From Druceiella hillmani (lineage: Eukaryota; Arthropoda; Insecta; Lepidoptera; Hepialidae), in contig JAYKKI010000052.1 in the NCBI GenBank assembly GCA_039881145.1, positions 8,189,501 to 8,253,500 on the forward strand: 64,000 bases of DNA. The letters are read 5' to 3'. The notes below the pieces were generated by a model, which was not told where the DNA came from, did not search any database, and saw nothing but the letters and a program-made list of their open reading frames with translations. Below, in pieces: positions 37,569-49,699 of this stretch. Position numbers and translations under genes: made by a program. Within the stretch, counting starts at the first letter, position 1; each line of letters opens with the position of its first letter.

Positions 37569-38051
37569 TTTAAAATATAAGGAAAATGATTTATAGCGTC
37601 ATTGAAAATTTTATTTTTATGAAACAAACTATGAATAAAAGACAAATCATTATTTTTAACAGTAATTCTAACGTGGTGTGAGTTTGGTATTAATTGTTTC
37701 TGACCATTTATTAAAAATAAAAATAGAATTCGAGAATATATTTTTAAATACATAATCTTAAAAAAATGTGAGATAAATCAAATATTTCGCTACGACGTTC
37801 ATTAGCCACTTTTCAAAAAATTTAAGGAAAAGGATTTATAGAGTAACTGAAAATTTAATTTTTATGAAATAAACTATGAATAAAGGACAAATAATTATTT
37901 TCGACAGTAATTCTAATGTGGTGTGAGTTTGGCATTATTTGTTCCCATTTATTAAAAATTAAAAAAATTCGAGAAGATTTTTAAATACATAATCTTAAAA
38001 AAAATTTTGATGAATCATATATTTCGCTACAAAGTTCATTAGTCACTTTTC
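37569..38051 (+). repeat. 245-bp tandem duplication
   Basis: AAGGAAAATGATTTATAG at 37579 and AAGGAAAAGGATTTATAG at 37824 start two adjacent, highly similar units. Each ends TTCATTAG(C/T)CACTTTTC. The two units look well conserved, with small indels. Confidence 0.85.
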
Positions 38052-38054
38052 ATT

Positions 38055-38440
38055 GATATGGAAGGCTTATCACTACATTTTTCTAGTCAACGGTGACAAT
38101 AAGTTTTGAGCCATAAAATAAAAAAGATGTTTATAAAAAAAAGAGAAAAGTAAACAAAAATAAGTCATAATAGCCAACTGTAAGTTACATTTGAAAAGGT
38201 CTCAAAAATTGAATAAAAATATTAATATGAGATAGAGTGGAAGAAGGAAAGACAAGAGCGCGAAAGGACAAGGGTTTAAAAGAGATAGAGCATTTTCAGT
38301 AGTTCCTCGCAGGTTATATTATGGATGTTTCCTGATACCAGGATTCGAAAGATTTTTCATATTAACGCTTTCAGAGCATAATCTCAGACCGTGAGCAACA
38401 AGTTTATAAATTTACTAATGAGTCAATTTGGACTCAGGAT
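38055..38440. other. AT-rich sequence, nothing recognised
   Basis: A purine-rich stretch at 38230-38290 is the only notable feature. Confidence 0.4.
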
Positions 38441-38641
<201 letters not shown>

Positions 38642-38648
38642 AGCTGTC

Positions 38649-39760
38649 CAATGGCAGATTTCAAAGTTTGAACATAGTTTCTGAACGCAACACATAAGAG
38701 GGGCGGGGGGGGCGTCGTTAGAAGCGCAAGCGGTGCGGATGTTTTAGTAACCATGGAACAGTGGAGTGGAGAGCACCGCGCTTTTGCCGTCGAGGAGTAC
38801 ATTTCGAGTGGATTTTCGCTGTCTGTAGCACGCCGTCGATTTAATAATCGTTACAGTGTTCGTCTATTACGTGATGGACCCATCGATCAACCTCATTCAG
38901 TCATGGGTAGCAAGGTTCAGAGCTACAGGATCAACATTAAATAGACCCAGGCCAGGACCTACACCATTGGTAATCACGGATGAAAATGTCGAGCGTGTTA
39001 TGGTTTCTGTCGTTGAAAATCCCCGTTTATGCGTTACTGCGTACACGTTCATCGATATTGGGAATTCCGAAAAAAGCTCAAGTTCCATCCATATGAAATT
39101 CAAATTGTTCAAGATTTACACGATTCTGACTTTGAATTAAGAAAAACTTACGCGGAGGTGATGTTGTTGAGATTTCGTACTGCTACCCGGATGGGCAACA
39201 TATTCTTTAGTGACGAAGCTCACTTTCACATTACAGGAATTCGGAGAGATATGCCCAGATGTTAAATGACTTTTTCAGAGTAGAGCTACAGAATAGTCCA
39301 TCCTTCAACTAAAACACATGGTTCCAGCAGGACGGGGCCACAGCTCACACTGCTATTGTGTCCATGAATGCAGTGCGGCAGTTATTTCCAGAAAAAAACA
39401 TATCCCGAAACCGGTACCGTACCGTGGCCACCTAGGTCACCCGATTTAAGCCCATGTGACTTTTTCTTATGGAGATACTTAAAATCCGTTGTTTACAAAA
39501 CAAACCCGAGCACTGTGGCACAACTTAAAGAAAATATTTGAGCCGAAGTCAGTAGGATACCCCAGTCGCTCTCCAAACGCGTTTTTGAAAATATGCGTGC
39601 TAGACTCAAAGAGTGTGTCAGACTCGATGGCCGCCATTTCGAAAACGTGGTTTTTAAAAAATGAAATCCGCATTTGTTGTTACAAAGTTAAAATAAACCT
39701 ACTTTGTATTAGAGGTGTAGTTTTTTTTTACAATTTTTCAAACATTGAAATCTGCCACTA
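38649..39760 (+). mobile_element. mariner-like element in a microsatellite
   Basis: Terminal inverted repeats are visible: TGGCAGATTTCAAAGTTTGA at the left (from 38652) and the complement of TGGCAGATTTCAATGTTTGA ending at 39757. TA follows at 39759. The left side has CA where TA is expected. The element is about 1.1 kb, and both flanks are TA-type microsatellite. Insertion into TA is the rule for this superfamily. Confidence 0.8.
38753..39663 (+). pseudogene. mariner-like DD34D transposase pseudogene
   Basis: This is the transposase of the surrounding element. [20 protein letters not shown] opens the N-terminal DNA-binding region and, after a frameshift, NLIQSWVARFRATGSTLNRP and DENVERVMVSVVENPRLC follow. 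After another shift come KLKFHPYEIQIVQDL and FFSDEAHFHITG (first Asp), then a deletion. WFQQDGATAHTA (second Asp, about 39330) and SPDLSPCDFFLW (third Asp, about 39440) complete the catalytic core. The end RHFENVVFKK-stop lies near 39663. At least four frame breaks and a missing central segment make it inactive. A typical member has about 340-350 residues. Confidence 0.9.
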
Positions 39761-39795
39761 CATATACATATACATATACACACATACACACACAT

Positions 39796-39850
<55 letters not shown>
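39761..39850. repeat. (TACATA)n / (CA)n / (TA)n microsatellite
   Basis: Right-hand continuation of the tract split by the mariner-like insertion. Confidence 0.95.
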
Positions 39851-39852
<2 letters not shown>

Positions 39853-40003
39853 ACTTTCTTTACCTATGAAGAGATATTTTTTTTCTTTACAGAGATGAGA
39901 CCAGCACGTCAGCAATGTGAGCCAACATGTGATACATGTGAACAAATAAATTTGTTTACAATAGATGCTCTCGCGCTGTCATGACCCCAGCAAAACAATC
40001 GCG

Positions 40004-40826
40004 CCATATAGTAAGGATGTCGGAAATGCCAAAAAGTATCGATATATATCATATCGATATATTTTAAAAGTATCAATGTAGTTCTCGATATATGGAAAAG
40101 AAAATATCGATAAATCGGGACGACTTTAAAGGTAATATTAGCGTTCTTAAAAATACACTATATTTTGTCTATAAATACCAATCAATCAACGTTTCTTCTA
40201 ATAAATCAAGTAATATAAAATCTGAATTAAAAAATATAGACAAGAAACATTTTTTTTGTTTATTAATCAAATAGGTACTTAGCCTAGGTAAATAATATTT
40301 TTATTCAAATACTTAGTTCAATCATCCAGGCAAACGAATATCCAAGCAAACGAATATTTTTCTGACAGAGACAAAATGAAAATTCTTAGCTCGATGTGCT
40401 CTGGGGTAAGACGAATTCTGTTATTGGGTACTGTGAGATTTACAGCAGATACCACTTTCTCAGATGAAACCGAGGACGCAGTAGGTATTAAATAGTTTAG
40501 AGCTATTTCTATAAGGAGCAGAGTAAAATGGCGACTATCAAATCAGAACTTTATTGGATTCTTTTTTCTGCGTAGGTATTATGGATTGGTCAAGACATTG
40601 TTTCAGTTCGCTAGACCACTTCTGGTTGAGCTTGAAATTTAATTGTTGATTGCTGTGGACAAAAGAGTTTAGTGTTGACCTAGGAAAAAATATCGATTTT
40701 GATACGTTTCCGATACTTGATATTTTATATCGATATATTAAATATCGCCAAATAATATCGATATAAAGAATAAAAAATATCGATATATCGATACATCGAT
40801 ATTTTTTCTACAAGCATACCATACAG
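40004..40826 (-). mobile_element. internally deleted hAT element
   Basis: An 807-bp element (40012-40818) lies between 8-bp flanks CCATATAG and CCATACAG (7/8). An 8-bp duplication is the hAT hallmark. Imperfect ends read TAAGGATGTCGGAAA (left) and TATGCTTGTAGAAA (right, complement). Both subterminal zones are packed with TATCGATA-type motifs (40029-40110 and 40685-40803), as in many insect hAT elements. Only the transposase C-terminus remains inside. Confidence 0.75.
40318..40536 (-). pseudogene. hAT transposase C-terminal dimerisation domain
   Basis: From about 40530 downward the minus strand reads HFTLLLIEIALNYLIPTAS, then SVSSEKVVSAVNLTVPNNRI, then RLTPEHIELRIFIL, and ends at a TGA at 40318-40320. 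This is the family pattern of a YLxIPATS-like block, SxRxFS and RNRLxPExxxxLxFL at the C-terminus of hAT transposases, which holds the complex together and completes the active site. A TGA lies just upstream. The N-terminal BED finger and the catalytic core are absent, so the element is non-autonomous. Confidence 0.8.
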
Positions 40827-40829
40827 ATG

Positions 40830-42170
40830 TTGGCGCTAGCTAGCTAGCTTTCCACTGATGCTGTCACGAAAATATGCACAAACGTTATCTAATTATATGA
40901 ATTGTTTCTAATTATATGTGTATCTAATTATATGATTGTGTGTGCATGAGCGTCTGAGGGGTACAGTATGAAGTTTACTACTTTCTGCGTAATTACAGTA
41001 ACGTGTGTAAAATTATTTTCGTTATATATGATCACATTAGTTGAGACACAAGTAGGTTTTTGAATGAACCTTTATTCCCAGGAAGTCTTCCAAATTAAAA
41101 AACTCCTCCGGATAGTTTAACTTTCAGATTGAAAAACTTTGAAATAGTTCATCTTGAAAATTAATTACGTCTTATATTCATGCTTGGTAGCCAATTTGTA
41201 TTTGCACCTTCAATACAGGGAAAAAAAATATCACGAGACGAGTTCACGTTTTGAAGGACCGTATCCGACTGTTCTAAAAAAGTTTAATTTTTAGTGTTCT
41301 AAAACTTCTCTCCTTTAGGGTTCTTGTAAAACACTTAAAAAGAAATGAGTTTTCTCTTCCGGTAAAAATTGTGTGTCGCCCCCCACCAAAGGCTTTTCAC
41401 TATATAGGTGCCTCACCGTTGCCATTCAGTATAAAAAATTCTAAGCTCAACAAGAGATGACACCCAGATAATAACGCTATTTAAAATTAATTTACTTATA
41501 ACACTTAGGAGAAAACTTGTTAGTTGATTTCTCATAGATAGGTGTTTAATAAAACCCGAAATATTTTTGGAAAGATAATATACCATTTGTACTTCTAATT
41601 AAAAAAAATTCTATAAATTTATTAGTCATTGCAATGTAAACTTTCTGGGAATAAGTTAATATAAAAAAATATGACTTAATTTAAAAAAAAATATGAATAT
41701 GAGTTAATATAAAAAAAATCAGCCTTACGCAGTTCAAGTGTAAAAAAACCGAAAACCTTCTTAAAGATTTTTGAAGTACTCTATATATTTAATTTTATAT
41801 TCGCTACTCAGAACACCAGAAAGAAATACTCGCTACTTAATAGCTTCTTTCATAATAAGTAAACCTAAAAAAATCAAGAACATACATATAATGTAATATT
41901 GTATCTGTAATCCAATAATTCGATGATATAATTTTTTATTTTAGTGAATTAAAAAATTTATTGCAAAAATAAATACGCATGTTTGGTGATAAAAAACTGG
42001 GAAACTAACTGAACCATGATTCGATAGGATATAATTTAAAAATAATATTAAAACAATCTTTTTAAATTTTTTAAATTAATTTTAGCTTGAAATGAGTTAT
42101 ACTATATATATTGTTATACTATATAATATTTGTATTATAATTTTGTCTTTTTTTAAATATACTGTTACTA
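40830..42170. other. AT-rich sequence, nothing recognised
   Basis: A GC-richer patch near 41370-41430 has no identifiable motif. Confidence 0.4.
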
Positions 42171-42172
42171 AA

Positions 42173-43134
42173 TAGTTTTTTTCAACGCCGTACTGTTTTA
42201 CTTTCTTATACTTTTGTTTTTATTAAATATTCCGATTCAATGAGTTATTTCACTCAGGTAAATAAGTTATCCGCGGCTGCACAGAATATACATTAGTACA
42301 AACAGTGATAATATATTGAACTCAGTAAATTATTCAACTTTGTTTTCGTTGAATATTTTACCGCCGTACTCTCAATGTCATAATAGTATTTATAAGAATT
42401 TTTAATAGCAAACTTTTGTATCTGTTTCATATTACCGTGCAAAAAAAATCTACTTTACTCACCCAAATAACCAATTTTTTAAAACTGAAAGAGACTGCTG
42501 GAATAGATTATCTCTATAGCAATAAGCTATTTATTATACACTAAAGTCGTGAAATAAGTAAGAAAATTAATAAAATATTGAAGCATATAATTTTATTTAT
42601 TTTTTCTTCCAATTTTTTACGCGCAATGAAGTTTTTCATTCGCTCCTATTTAGTGAATATGTCTCCGGTTGAGACGCACAACTTTCAGACTTTCGAGTAG
42701 ATCGTAAAGTTGCATCATAAAGTTGCCGTCGGTTGAGAATATTTATGCGTCGGCTCTTATCGGGTCTATCTTGATATAGGCAGTAAATTAACGTAATGGA
42801 GTTGAATCGTTGTGCATGATTTATTTTGAACTTAACCATTCTGCTTTATTAGACTAATTATATAGAAGATATTTTTGCTCGGAAATATGAAACAGATGAA
42901 AAGTTTACTGGTAAAAATTTGTATAAATACTATTATGACATTGAGAGTACTGCGGTAAAATAAGCAGTGAAATAACCTTCAATAATTTCCTGAGTTCAAT
43001 ATTTTATCATTGTTTGTACTAATGTATATTCTGTGTAGACTATTATTTACGTGAGTGAAATAACTCACTGAATCGGAATGTTTAATAAAAACGAAAATAT
43101 AAGAAAGAAAAACCCAACTGCGTTGACAAAAAAC
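42173..43134. mobile_element. foldback element with ~260-bp inverted arms
   Basis: Left arm 42173-42436 returns inverted at 42880-43134 with clear similarity. Landmarks are ACTCTCAATGTCATAATAGT, ATACATTAGTACAAAC and GAGTTATTTCACTCA. The 440-bp core encodes no recognised protein. Part of it (42655-42790) resembles 57880-58000. It is probably a non-autonomous DNA transposon. Exact ends and target duplication are not resolved. Confidence 0.7.
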
Positions 43135-43608
43135 TGTAAAAGTAGAAAAACAAGTTATATAACCATAGTTTCACTGAAATATAAACGTCACTGAATTGTA
43201 AAGCCTTAGGGGGCGTTCACTTTTGAATCATGCTCTACTGGAAAGAATATTTACGCCTCAAATTATAATTACCTTACTCATTTTCCTACTTTTCCGTTTT
43301 TCTCAATATAGTTCAGTTTTATATAGCTTCGTTTTTATTTTACCTTTTTTGGTGACCTATTTTCACACACATTCCTTGGTTATTTAAAAAAAAAGTGGTC
43401 GGAAAAACCTCATTATAATTTTAAAAATACATCGAATTCAATTTTTCCTTTTTTGTTTTTTATTGCAAATCTGCCAAAATATTTATGTCTCTGAATACCT
43501 AGCCGATGATAGTTTTACATTAAATACAAACAGCTTGATACCTCATTTGCTAAAACCAGTTTAATAGTTTTGAACTATTATTAAACATCTATTTATTTAT
43601 ACATAAAA
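43135..43608. other. AT-rich sequence, nothing recognised
   Basis: No supported feature. Confidence 0.4.
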
Positions 43609-43610
43609 AT

Positions 43611-43638
43611 TTGTGCGTATATATGTATATATATATAT

Positions 43639-43723
<85 letters not shown>
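43611..43723. repeat. (TA)n / (CA)n microsatellite
   Basis: TA repeats with an ACACACAC insert and one G interruption. Confidence 0.95.
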
Positions 43724-43724
<1 letters not shown>

Positions 43725-43726
<2 letters not shown>

Positions 43727-44903
43727 TCCTCGGTTGCACCGTAATCAGGTAAAAGGATTAAATTTACGTTACCGACTCGACTGTAATTTATTTGATTCTA
43801 ATTCAAATAACCGTTACCTCACTCTGTACAATTGGTTATAAGAAAGAAAATGAGGCATCTATCTAATAATTCATGATGGATTAAATGCTTTTCTCTCTCC
43901 CTGCCTGCTCTTTTCTTAAAAAAGTCATACACCTAAATAAAAAAATTAATGCATACCAAAAATCAAAGGATCATTTCGATATCCAAATAACGAGTGTACC
44001 CGAATAGGAAAATGATGCTTTGACTTATGGTACACATTCATTTTTGTCTTAGGTTTTTGGTTGAGTTTTTATTGAGTAAACGCAAATCTCAGTCATTTCT
44101 TGTGCCGAAATGTTCCTGAATCAAATAGTCAAATGAATGAATAAGATTTCAAACGAGCCACTAAGATTCGTTAATTGATGTACTGAATGAAACTAAAAGC
44201 TATTCTGGAACTATCGTTCAATTCTCAACTAACCCAATGTTATTATTTTCGGCCAGCATACTCAGTTCAAAAAGCGTTTGTTTCATAGACTTGTTTGCAG
44301 CTTTCTTCCCAATTATTTTCACAAATTTGTTAATTACCCATCCCGCTTCTTCATATATACGACAAGATAAGACATTTCTGAATGAAACTAAACCAAGTGT
44401 TAAATTCGTGATATTAAAGTATTCGTATTAAATATCTAACATAACGTATTAAAAGTTTATAAGAACTATCTAGTTCTTAATCTATTTTTCAATCTGAATT
44501 TATTAAAAGAATTGTATGTTTTTCTTTAATTTAAATTTTTTTTTCAATTTAACGTACGTGACACGCAATGTCTTAAAAAAAGTTAAGTACGTTCGAGTGA
44601 TAATATTATAAATATTAAAACCATTTTAATTATTTTGAAGAGATATCCATTCGACCATATTATTTTCTGTATAAAAGAGATGAAAAATTGAGATTAAGAA
44701 AAATATTTTATAATTAGTATCATTAGTGGTAATATTAATAATAAAACTTCGGCATTTAGGAAACTTCATCATAACTTCTTTAAAATACCCCAGTGCAGAA
44801 TGTACCACACATTTAATTCTCTATTTTAGACCATTCAGTAACCAAAATCAAATTAAATACTTAATAAAGATTAATTTTCCTCATATGACATAGATAGATA
44901 TAC
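43725..44903. other. AT-rich, contains part of repeat B
   Basis: 44220-44440 resembles the upstream half of repeat B copy 2 (CTTCCCAATTATT, then CTTCTTCATATATAC). Otherwise nothing is supported. Confidence 0.4.
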
Positions 44904-45319
44904 TATAAGGCAGAACGGGGTCACTTGATCAAGATTTTGTTCGAATCAGCGTAGGGTCCATTCAAAGAAAAAAATAAAAGTGAGTTCCTCTTAAATTAGT
45001 CGTTTATTTATTTGACCACATATTAGGAACAAAAAACTTTGGCAAACCTTTGGCAAATTTTACTATACTAAATTGGCTTTGCAATGAAAAATGGCATAAG
45101 GCTCATTAGATCCCGCCTATGGGGTCCAAAGAGGTCACATAAGCCAATAGATTATTCAAAGTTTTGTAAACTAAAACATACTTATTTATGTATTGATTTA
45201 TCTATAAAGCAAAAAAATATGAATTATAGAAACAAAATCTTTCAAACAAAAATAAAATTTCTCATAAAAACAAAAAAAAAATTAAGTGAACTTCTAATTT
45301 AAAAAGGTAACGTAATTAG

Positions 45320-47246
45320 TTTATTCACTGTCACAGTTAATGCAAACATAAACTGCACTGGCACCAAAATCGCATCTAATGTGAGCCCATTCTCGGCAAC
45401 TAGTGCACTGTATCCACTCTGCTCCTGGGAGACTGAATAAGACTCAGCGCACATAAAACCAAAATAATCGTCCTCTTCACTGTCTGACGGAAGTTGTGTT
45501 TTCTTCTTTTTATTTTTCTTTTTGACCTTTTTATTAATTGGCTTACCAGAGACATTCTCTTTATAAGGCTCTGAGGAATTTTTCAAAATTGCTTACTTCA
45601 CTGCAGTTTTCTTGGACTTACTCGTATCTATCTTCTTGCTAGTTTTAGTTTTTCTTTTAAATTGCTCTAAATTAAGTGCGTCTTTCTCGGGAGTGTCTGT
45701 CAAAATAGCACAACTTCTCTTTTCTCTCTTATTTATTCCTTTCTGGGCCCTGTTTTTCGCAATGGTGTCACTAACTCTGATGAAAATGGAATGTAATTCC
45801 TAGATATAGATGGCATTTCAACATTTGAATCTTGATTTTCTTTATCATTTGATGGCTCTAGAGTAGCTGGCGCAGTAACGGGCGATGACAAAAGCGCAGA
45901 TGTTTCAACCTCCACCTCAACACTTGCTGAAGGTGCTTTTATTTCAGTTTCGCGGGATTGAACTTCATAATTTGTCTCTACTCTTGGGAATACTTGTGGT
46001 TGAGATTGTGATTCTGGACGGTCGGTCGGTTAGATGGCATTGTCTTCTTCAGAGAGTCTTCTTTGTTATCAAAAGGGTAAATACCTACTTTCTTAAAACC
46101 ACTCATTATGTTTGTCGAGGTCATTGCCAATGGAAGAGCTGTTGCGACTAAATTTGGTATATCATAAATTGAAATAGTTTTACCGGGATTACTGCAAAGC
46201 CATGCATCATAACCCGATGAAAGAAATTGTTTGAAAAATCCATAAACAGAGATGTTTAATGGCTGTAACTTATAGGTATAATGAGATGGAAAAGAGAACA
46301 TCACCACTCCATTTTCCTTGGCAAGATCAATTATTTTAATTGGTAGATGTGATGAATGGTTATCCAACAGTAATAAAACTGGAGTTTATGCTGTTGGTTT
46401 TACAGGTTTAATACAGGGTTGCATAAAATCAAAAAACTCGTTATCAGTTACAAAACCACTTTCATTACCGCGTTCTATACATTCAGATGGTCCATTTACG
46501 ATAAAGTGATCTTTAAACTTCTTCGGTGGAAATATAAACATCACAGGAATCATATTTCCTGTTGCTGATACAGCTCCAATTACAGTTACATTAGTGTCAC
46601 GTTCTCCCGACGCTAGAGAACCAACGTTATGCTTTCATCACCCAACCGTTACTATTTTACCTGGTTTCGAGACTATTGTCACACCAGTATCGTCGAGGTT
46701 CCATATCCGAGAAGGCGGAAATTTATACTTGCCATAACTACGGCCAACATGTCATAAAAAAGACTGATATTTGATTTATCAAATCATGTCGCCCTTCTTA
46801 AGCTTTTGGTTGGTTGGTTCTTGTTTTCTAATAGACATTTCACTATTCCTCTTCAGAAAAGCGGTTAGCCAATATTTTCCAGGTGATTTATTTATATGCC
46901 AACCATCAGGTATTTTTGATTATATTTAACGGCACATTCACAAGCAAGCCCACGCACATCAGATGTAGTTAAACCCTAAAATATAGATGTCACTTCTATA
47001 AGACAGTCTTTAATATTTTTCTTGTTCAACTTAAAAAACTCGGCGTACGTTTGCATACTCCTTAAACGCATCAGAGTTAGGGTTAGCTTTTAACTTATTA
47101 ACATATCTCAAAAGCGTAATTCTGTCTAATTTGTTATCTTTAGCCACTTTACGGATACGTGCACCATCGATGACTTAATCTACAGCTTGTTTTATGATTT
47201 TTTTGTTAATATTGGCACGTACAGTTTTTCTTTTGTAAGTCCGCAT
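45320..47246 (-). pseudogene. pogo/Tigger transposase pseudogene with PHD-like tail
   Basis: The ATG at 47246 opens MRTYKRKTVRANINKKIIKQ, a Psq-type helix-turn-helix (ARIRKVAKDNKLDRITLLRY), interrupted by a TAA after KQAVD. A ruined stretch follows. The DDE core resumes with IWNLDDTGVTIVSKPGKI (first Asp, about 46700), ERDTNVTVIGAVSATGNMIP and LLDNHSSHLPIKI (second Asp, about 46366). LQPLNISVYGFFKQ comes next, where the third catalytic Asp has become Asn. After a stop near 45978 the tail is Ser/Thr-rich, then Lys-rich (NKKVKKKNKKKK), and ends in a PHD-like finger split by a frameshift: DDYFGFMCAESYS, then AEWIQCTSCREWAHIRCDF and YVCINCDSE-stop near 45323. It cannot be active. Confidence 0.9.
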
Positions 47247-47247
47247 C

Positions 47248-47560
47248 CTAAAATAAAATGAGCATTACTTAATATAAAAAATATTTAAGCCTATCGTGAC
47301 TAAATACATGGCAAGCAATAATTTGACTCAGTATTTAATCACAATACACATAACATGACATGAACAGTGTAAAAAAATATCATCATAAAAATAAGGGGTC
47401 ACTTGAACATGGCTCATAAGACCCCGATAATTTTGACTCAAATAACCCCTTCCCCGAATTTATTTTTAAATGTTGGGTACCTAAAAATCTATTTACAATA
47501 GTTAAATTTTTTAAACTAAATCCATTAACAGGGATAATGTTGAAAACAAAATACACTTAC
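47248..47560 (-). other. predicted 5'UTR intron of the pogo gene
   Basis: On the minus strand GTAAGT at 47560-47555 is a good donor. TTTTATTTTAG ending at 47248 is a good acceptor, one base before the ATG of the transposase. Confidence 0.55.
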
Positions 47561-47799
47561 TCGATGTCCGTTTGATGATTTCCTAATTTTTAGTCCAAAA
47601 TTCAGTGGCGCATCACTGAATTTTTTTACTTTTGCCGCCAAATTTACAACATTACGCACTCACACCCAAAACGAACGCCGGCCGGCGACTAAAACAGACA
47701 GTGGTGGCGTGTTTGCTCACCCTCCCCCCCCCTTCGTTATACCTAGCTGCGTATGCGTGATACTACAGGTGGCGCACTAGACCCCGCTTGCCCTATAAA

Positions 47800-48995
47800 C
47801 TAAATTATGAATTTAAGTACAAACTAGGTACGCGATGTAAAATAGATGTAAGTAACGTCATTCAATAATAATAACCTCTTGTAATGTTTTCCGTAAAAGA
47901 TGGTGCTATATTGTTTCGCAAAAACACATTTGGATTATTTGGCTAATCCACTGTTTATATAATAGATTAAATTCAAAATATTCAAAATATATGCTGTTTC
48001 TCAATGTTAGTTACTATATAATATTACAAAAAATCTATACTAACAAAAATCATTTTTATAATTTGTGCTAACCATTACAATAATAGAAAAAAAAATTTGT
48101 GTGAAAAGTATTAGTATGTGGTTTTCTTTATTTCCGTTGGTAAAATTGGGGTAATAAAAAAATAATGCAATGGTAAATATAAAAGAAATCTCTCAAAAAT
48201 TTTTAAGAAAAATAGAAAGAAACGTCGATAGAGCAGCATGTTACTATCCCACATAAATGAGAAAAAGTAACCTTAGTCGTGATAATAATTTTAAAAAATA
48301 AATATGTTTTTCTTTAAAAACCTAGGAACGTATTTTTAATTTGCGATATCTTGAATAATAATTAAAAATGTTAAACTAATTGATAAAAATCTTAGACATC
48401 CATCGAAAACTTAATATTTATTTGTGACCATACGCTATAAATACGCTGCTTTTATTTGAAAACAACTGTCACAAATTTTCATTTAATCGTAATATTAAAA
48501 ATATTACTTGATTTGAATTACTTATGTGCTACCTCTATAAATTCCCAACATTTTGACAGGTTTATTTATTGACTAAAGATTTATTGTCAAATCTGTCTTT
48601 GACAAATAAAAATAATATACATTTGAATAACAAAAGTATGACAAAATCAACAAAGATATTCCACTCCTGACTTGGTCAACTTATAACGTAGTGATTGTAA
48701 AACTACATTCACGATATAATATAGGAATTACGTCATCGTTATATAAAAATTGGAAGAAACTTTAACTTAGGTGATTCATAGTATTTAAAATTATGAAGAG
48801 AAACGCAATGAAATATGTATAAATCAATAGACAAGTTGAACATAATTATGTCAGTGCTTTTTACTGGCAAAATGATCCCCCTGAACCAATTTGATGTGAC
48901 ACATTTTTTATTAACAAAAAAATATTTCCTTAATTTCCTTAATTTCCTTAATTTCCTTGTAATCGAGATTAGAACAAAATATATTAATGATCCAC
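47800..48995. other. AT-rich sequence, nothing coding
   Basis: A short TTCCTTAA tandem run lies at 48927-48958. Confidence 0.4.
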
Positions 48996-48999
48996 GCTA

Positions 49000-49555
49000 T
49001 CTTAAATAAGTTCAAGTCTTCAAGTACCTTAGATCGCTGGTCCAGGAGAAATAAGTCGACTCCCTGCCAACATCTATGCCCAAGTCGAACAGGAATCCAC
49101 CGCGTTAGTCTCGCTCAAAGGTGTTTCTGGAAGAAAGGTGACATCATCATTTCAACTAATATTTGTCTCCTTCGAACCCTCATCTACGACTCAGAAACAT
49201 AAAGCATTCTACAAGAAGGTCTCGAAAAATTCTAGTTCTCTAAACTCACTGTCTCCGGCAGATCTTGAGAGTCTCAATCCAAGATAGTATCACCAATGAC
49301 ACCATTCAATCGTGCTGTCTGAATGAAGTGATCATTGAACATCAAATTCAATAGAGTCGCCTAAGATGGTCTGAAAACCCACAACCATGAATGAATCCCG
49401 ACCTTCTTACCAGCTTCTTTGAGGAATTCAGCCGGAGCAGTGAAAAGTTGAGCGAAAGAAACAAAAGAAAATGTGGTTGAAATAAATCAAGGCAGACTTA
49501 AGACAATAAAGGCCAGACTTATATGAAGCACAGAACCGCAGCTTTACAGACATAG
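49000..49555 (+). pseudogene. LINE reverse-transcriptase C-terminal remnant
   Basis: The expected C-terminal pattern of non-LTR retrotransposon reverse transcriptases appears across three frames. It begins FKYLRSLVQE (about 49018) and continues NIYAQVEQESTALVSL. RCFWKKGDIIISTN and CLLRTLIYDSET (about 49125-49200) follow. Then come ILRVSIQDSITNDTIQ (about 49265) and SRLRWSENPQP (about 49355), where active copies have RLRWxGHV. The many frameshifts indicate an old copy, truncated upstream. The clade is not resolved. Confidence 0.65.
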
Positions 49556-49699
49556 TAGAAATAGCTCGTGAGCAATTGGTATCTACGGCAGCATACTGGC
49601 TTCCAGTTTATACTCAACTGGATGCCATCTAAGGATCATTTAATCAACAATTCACTCAGTACTATCCAGAGCAATCACTCAAACTATGGACATATATTT

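Larger units (their letters stand above)
44906..47795 (-). mobile_element. pogo/Tigger-type element, near full length
   Basis: The element runs from 44908 to 47793 between TA dinucleotides. Inverted ends read AGGCAGAACGGGGTC at the left and the complement of GGGCAAGCGGGGTC at the right. GGGGTCACTTGA recurs inside at 47394, and GGCTCAT(T/A)AGA(T/C)CCCG occurs near 45099 and 47410, probably as subterminal binding repeats. It encodes one transposase on the minus strand. The intact architecture (5' intron, DDE core, PHD-like finger) lets the family be reconstructed by comparison. Confidence 0.85.

Noticed and set aside
46318..46509. Plus-strand open frames between 45.6 and 46.5 kb
   Set aside because: They are antisense shadows of the pogo transposase, whose motifs are all on the minus strand.
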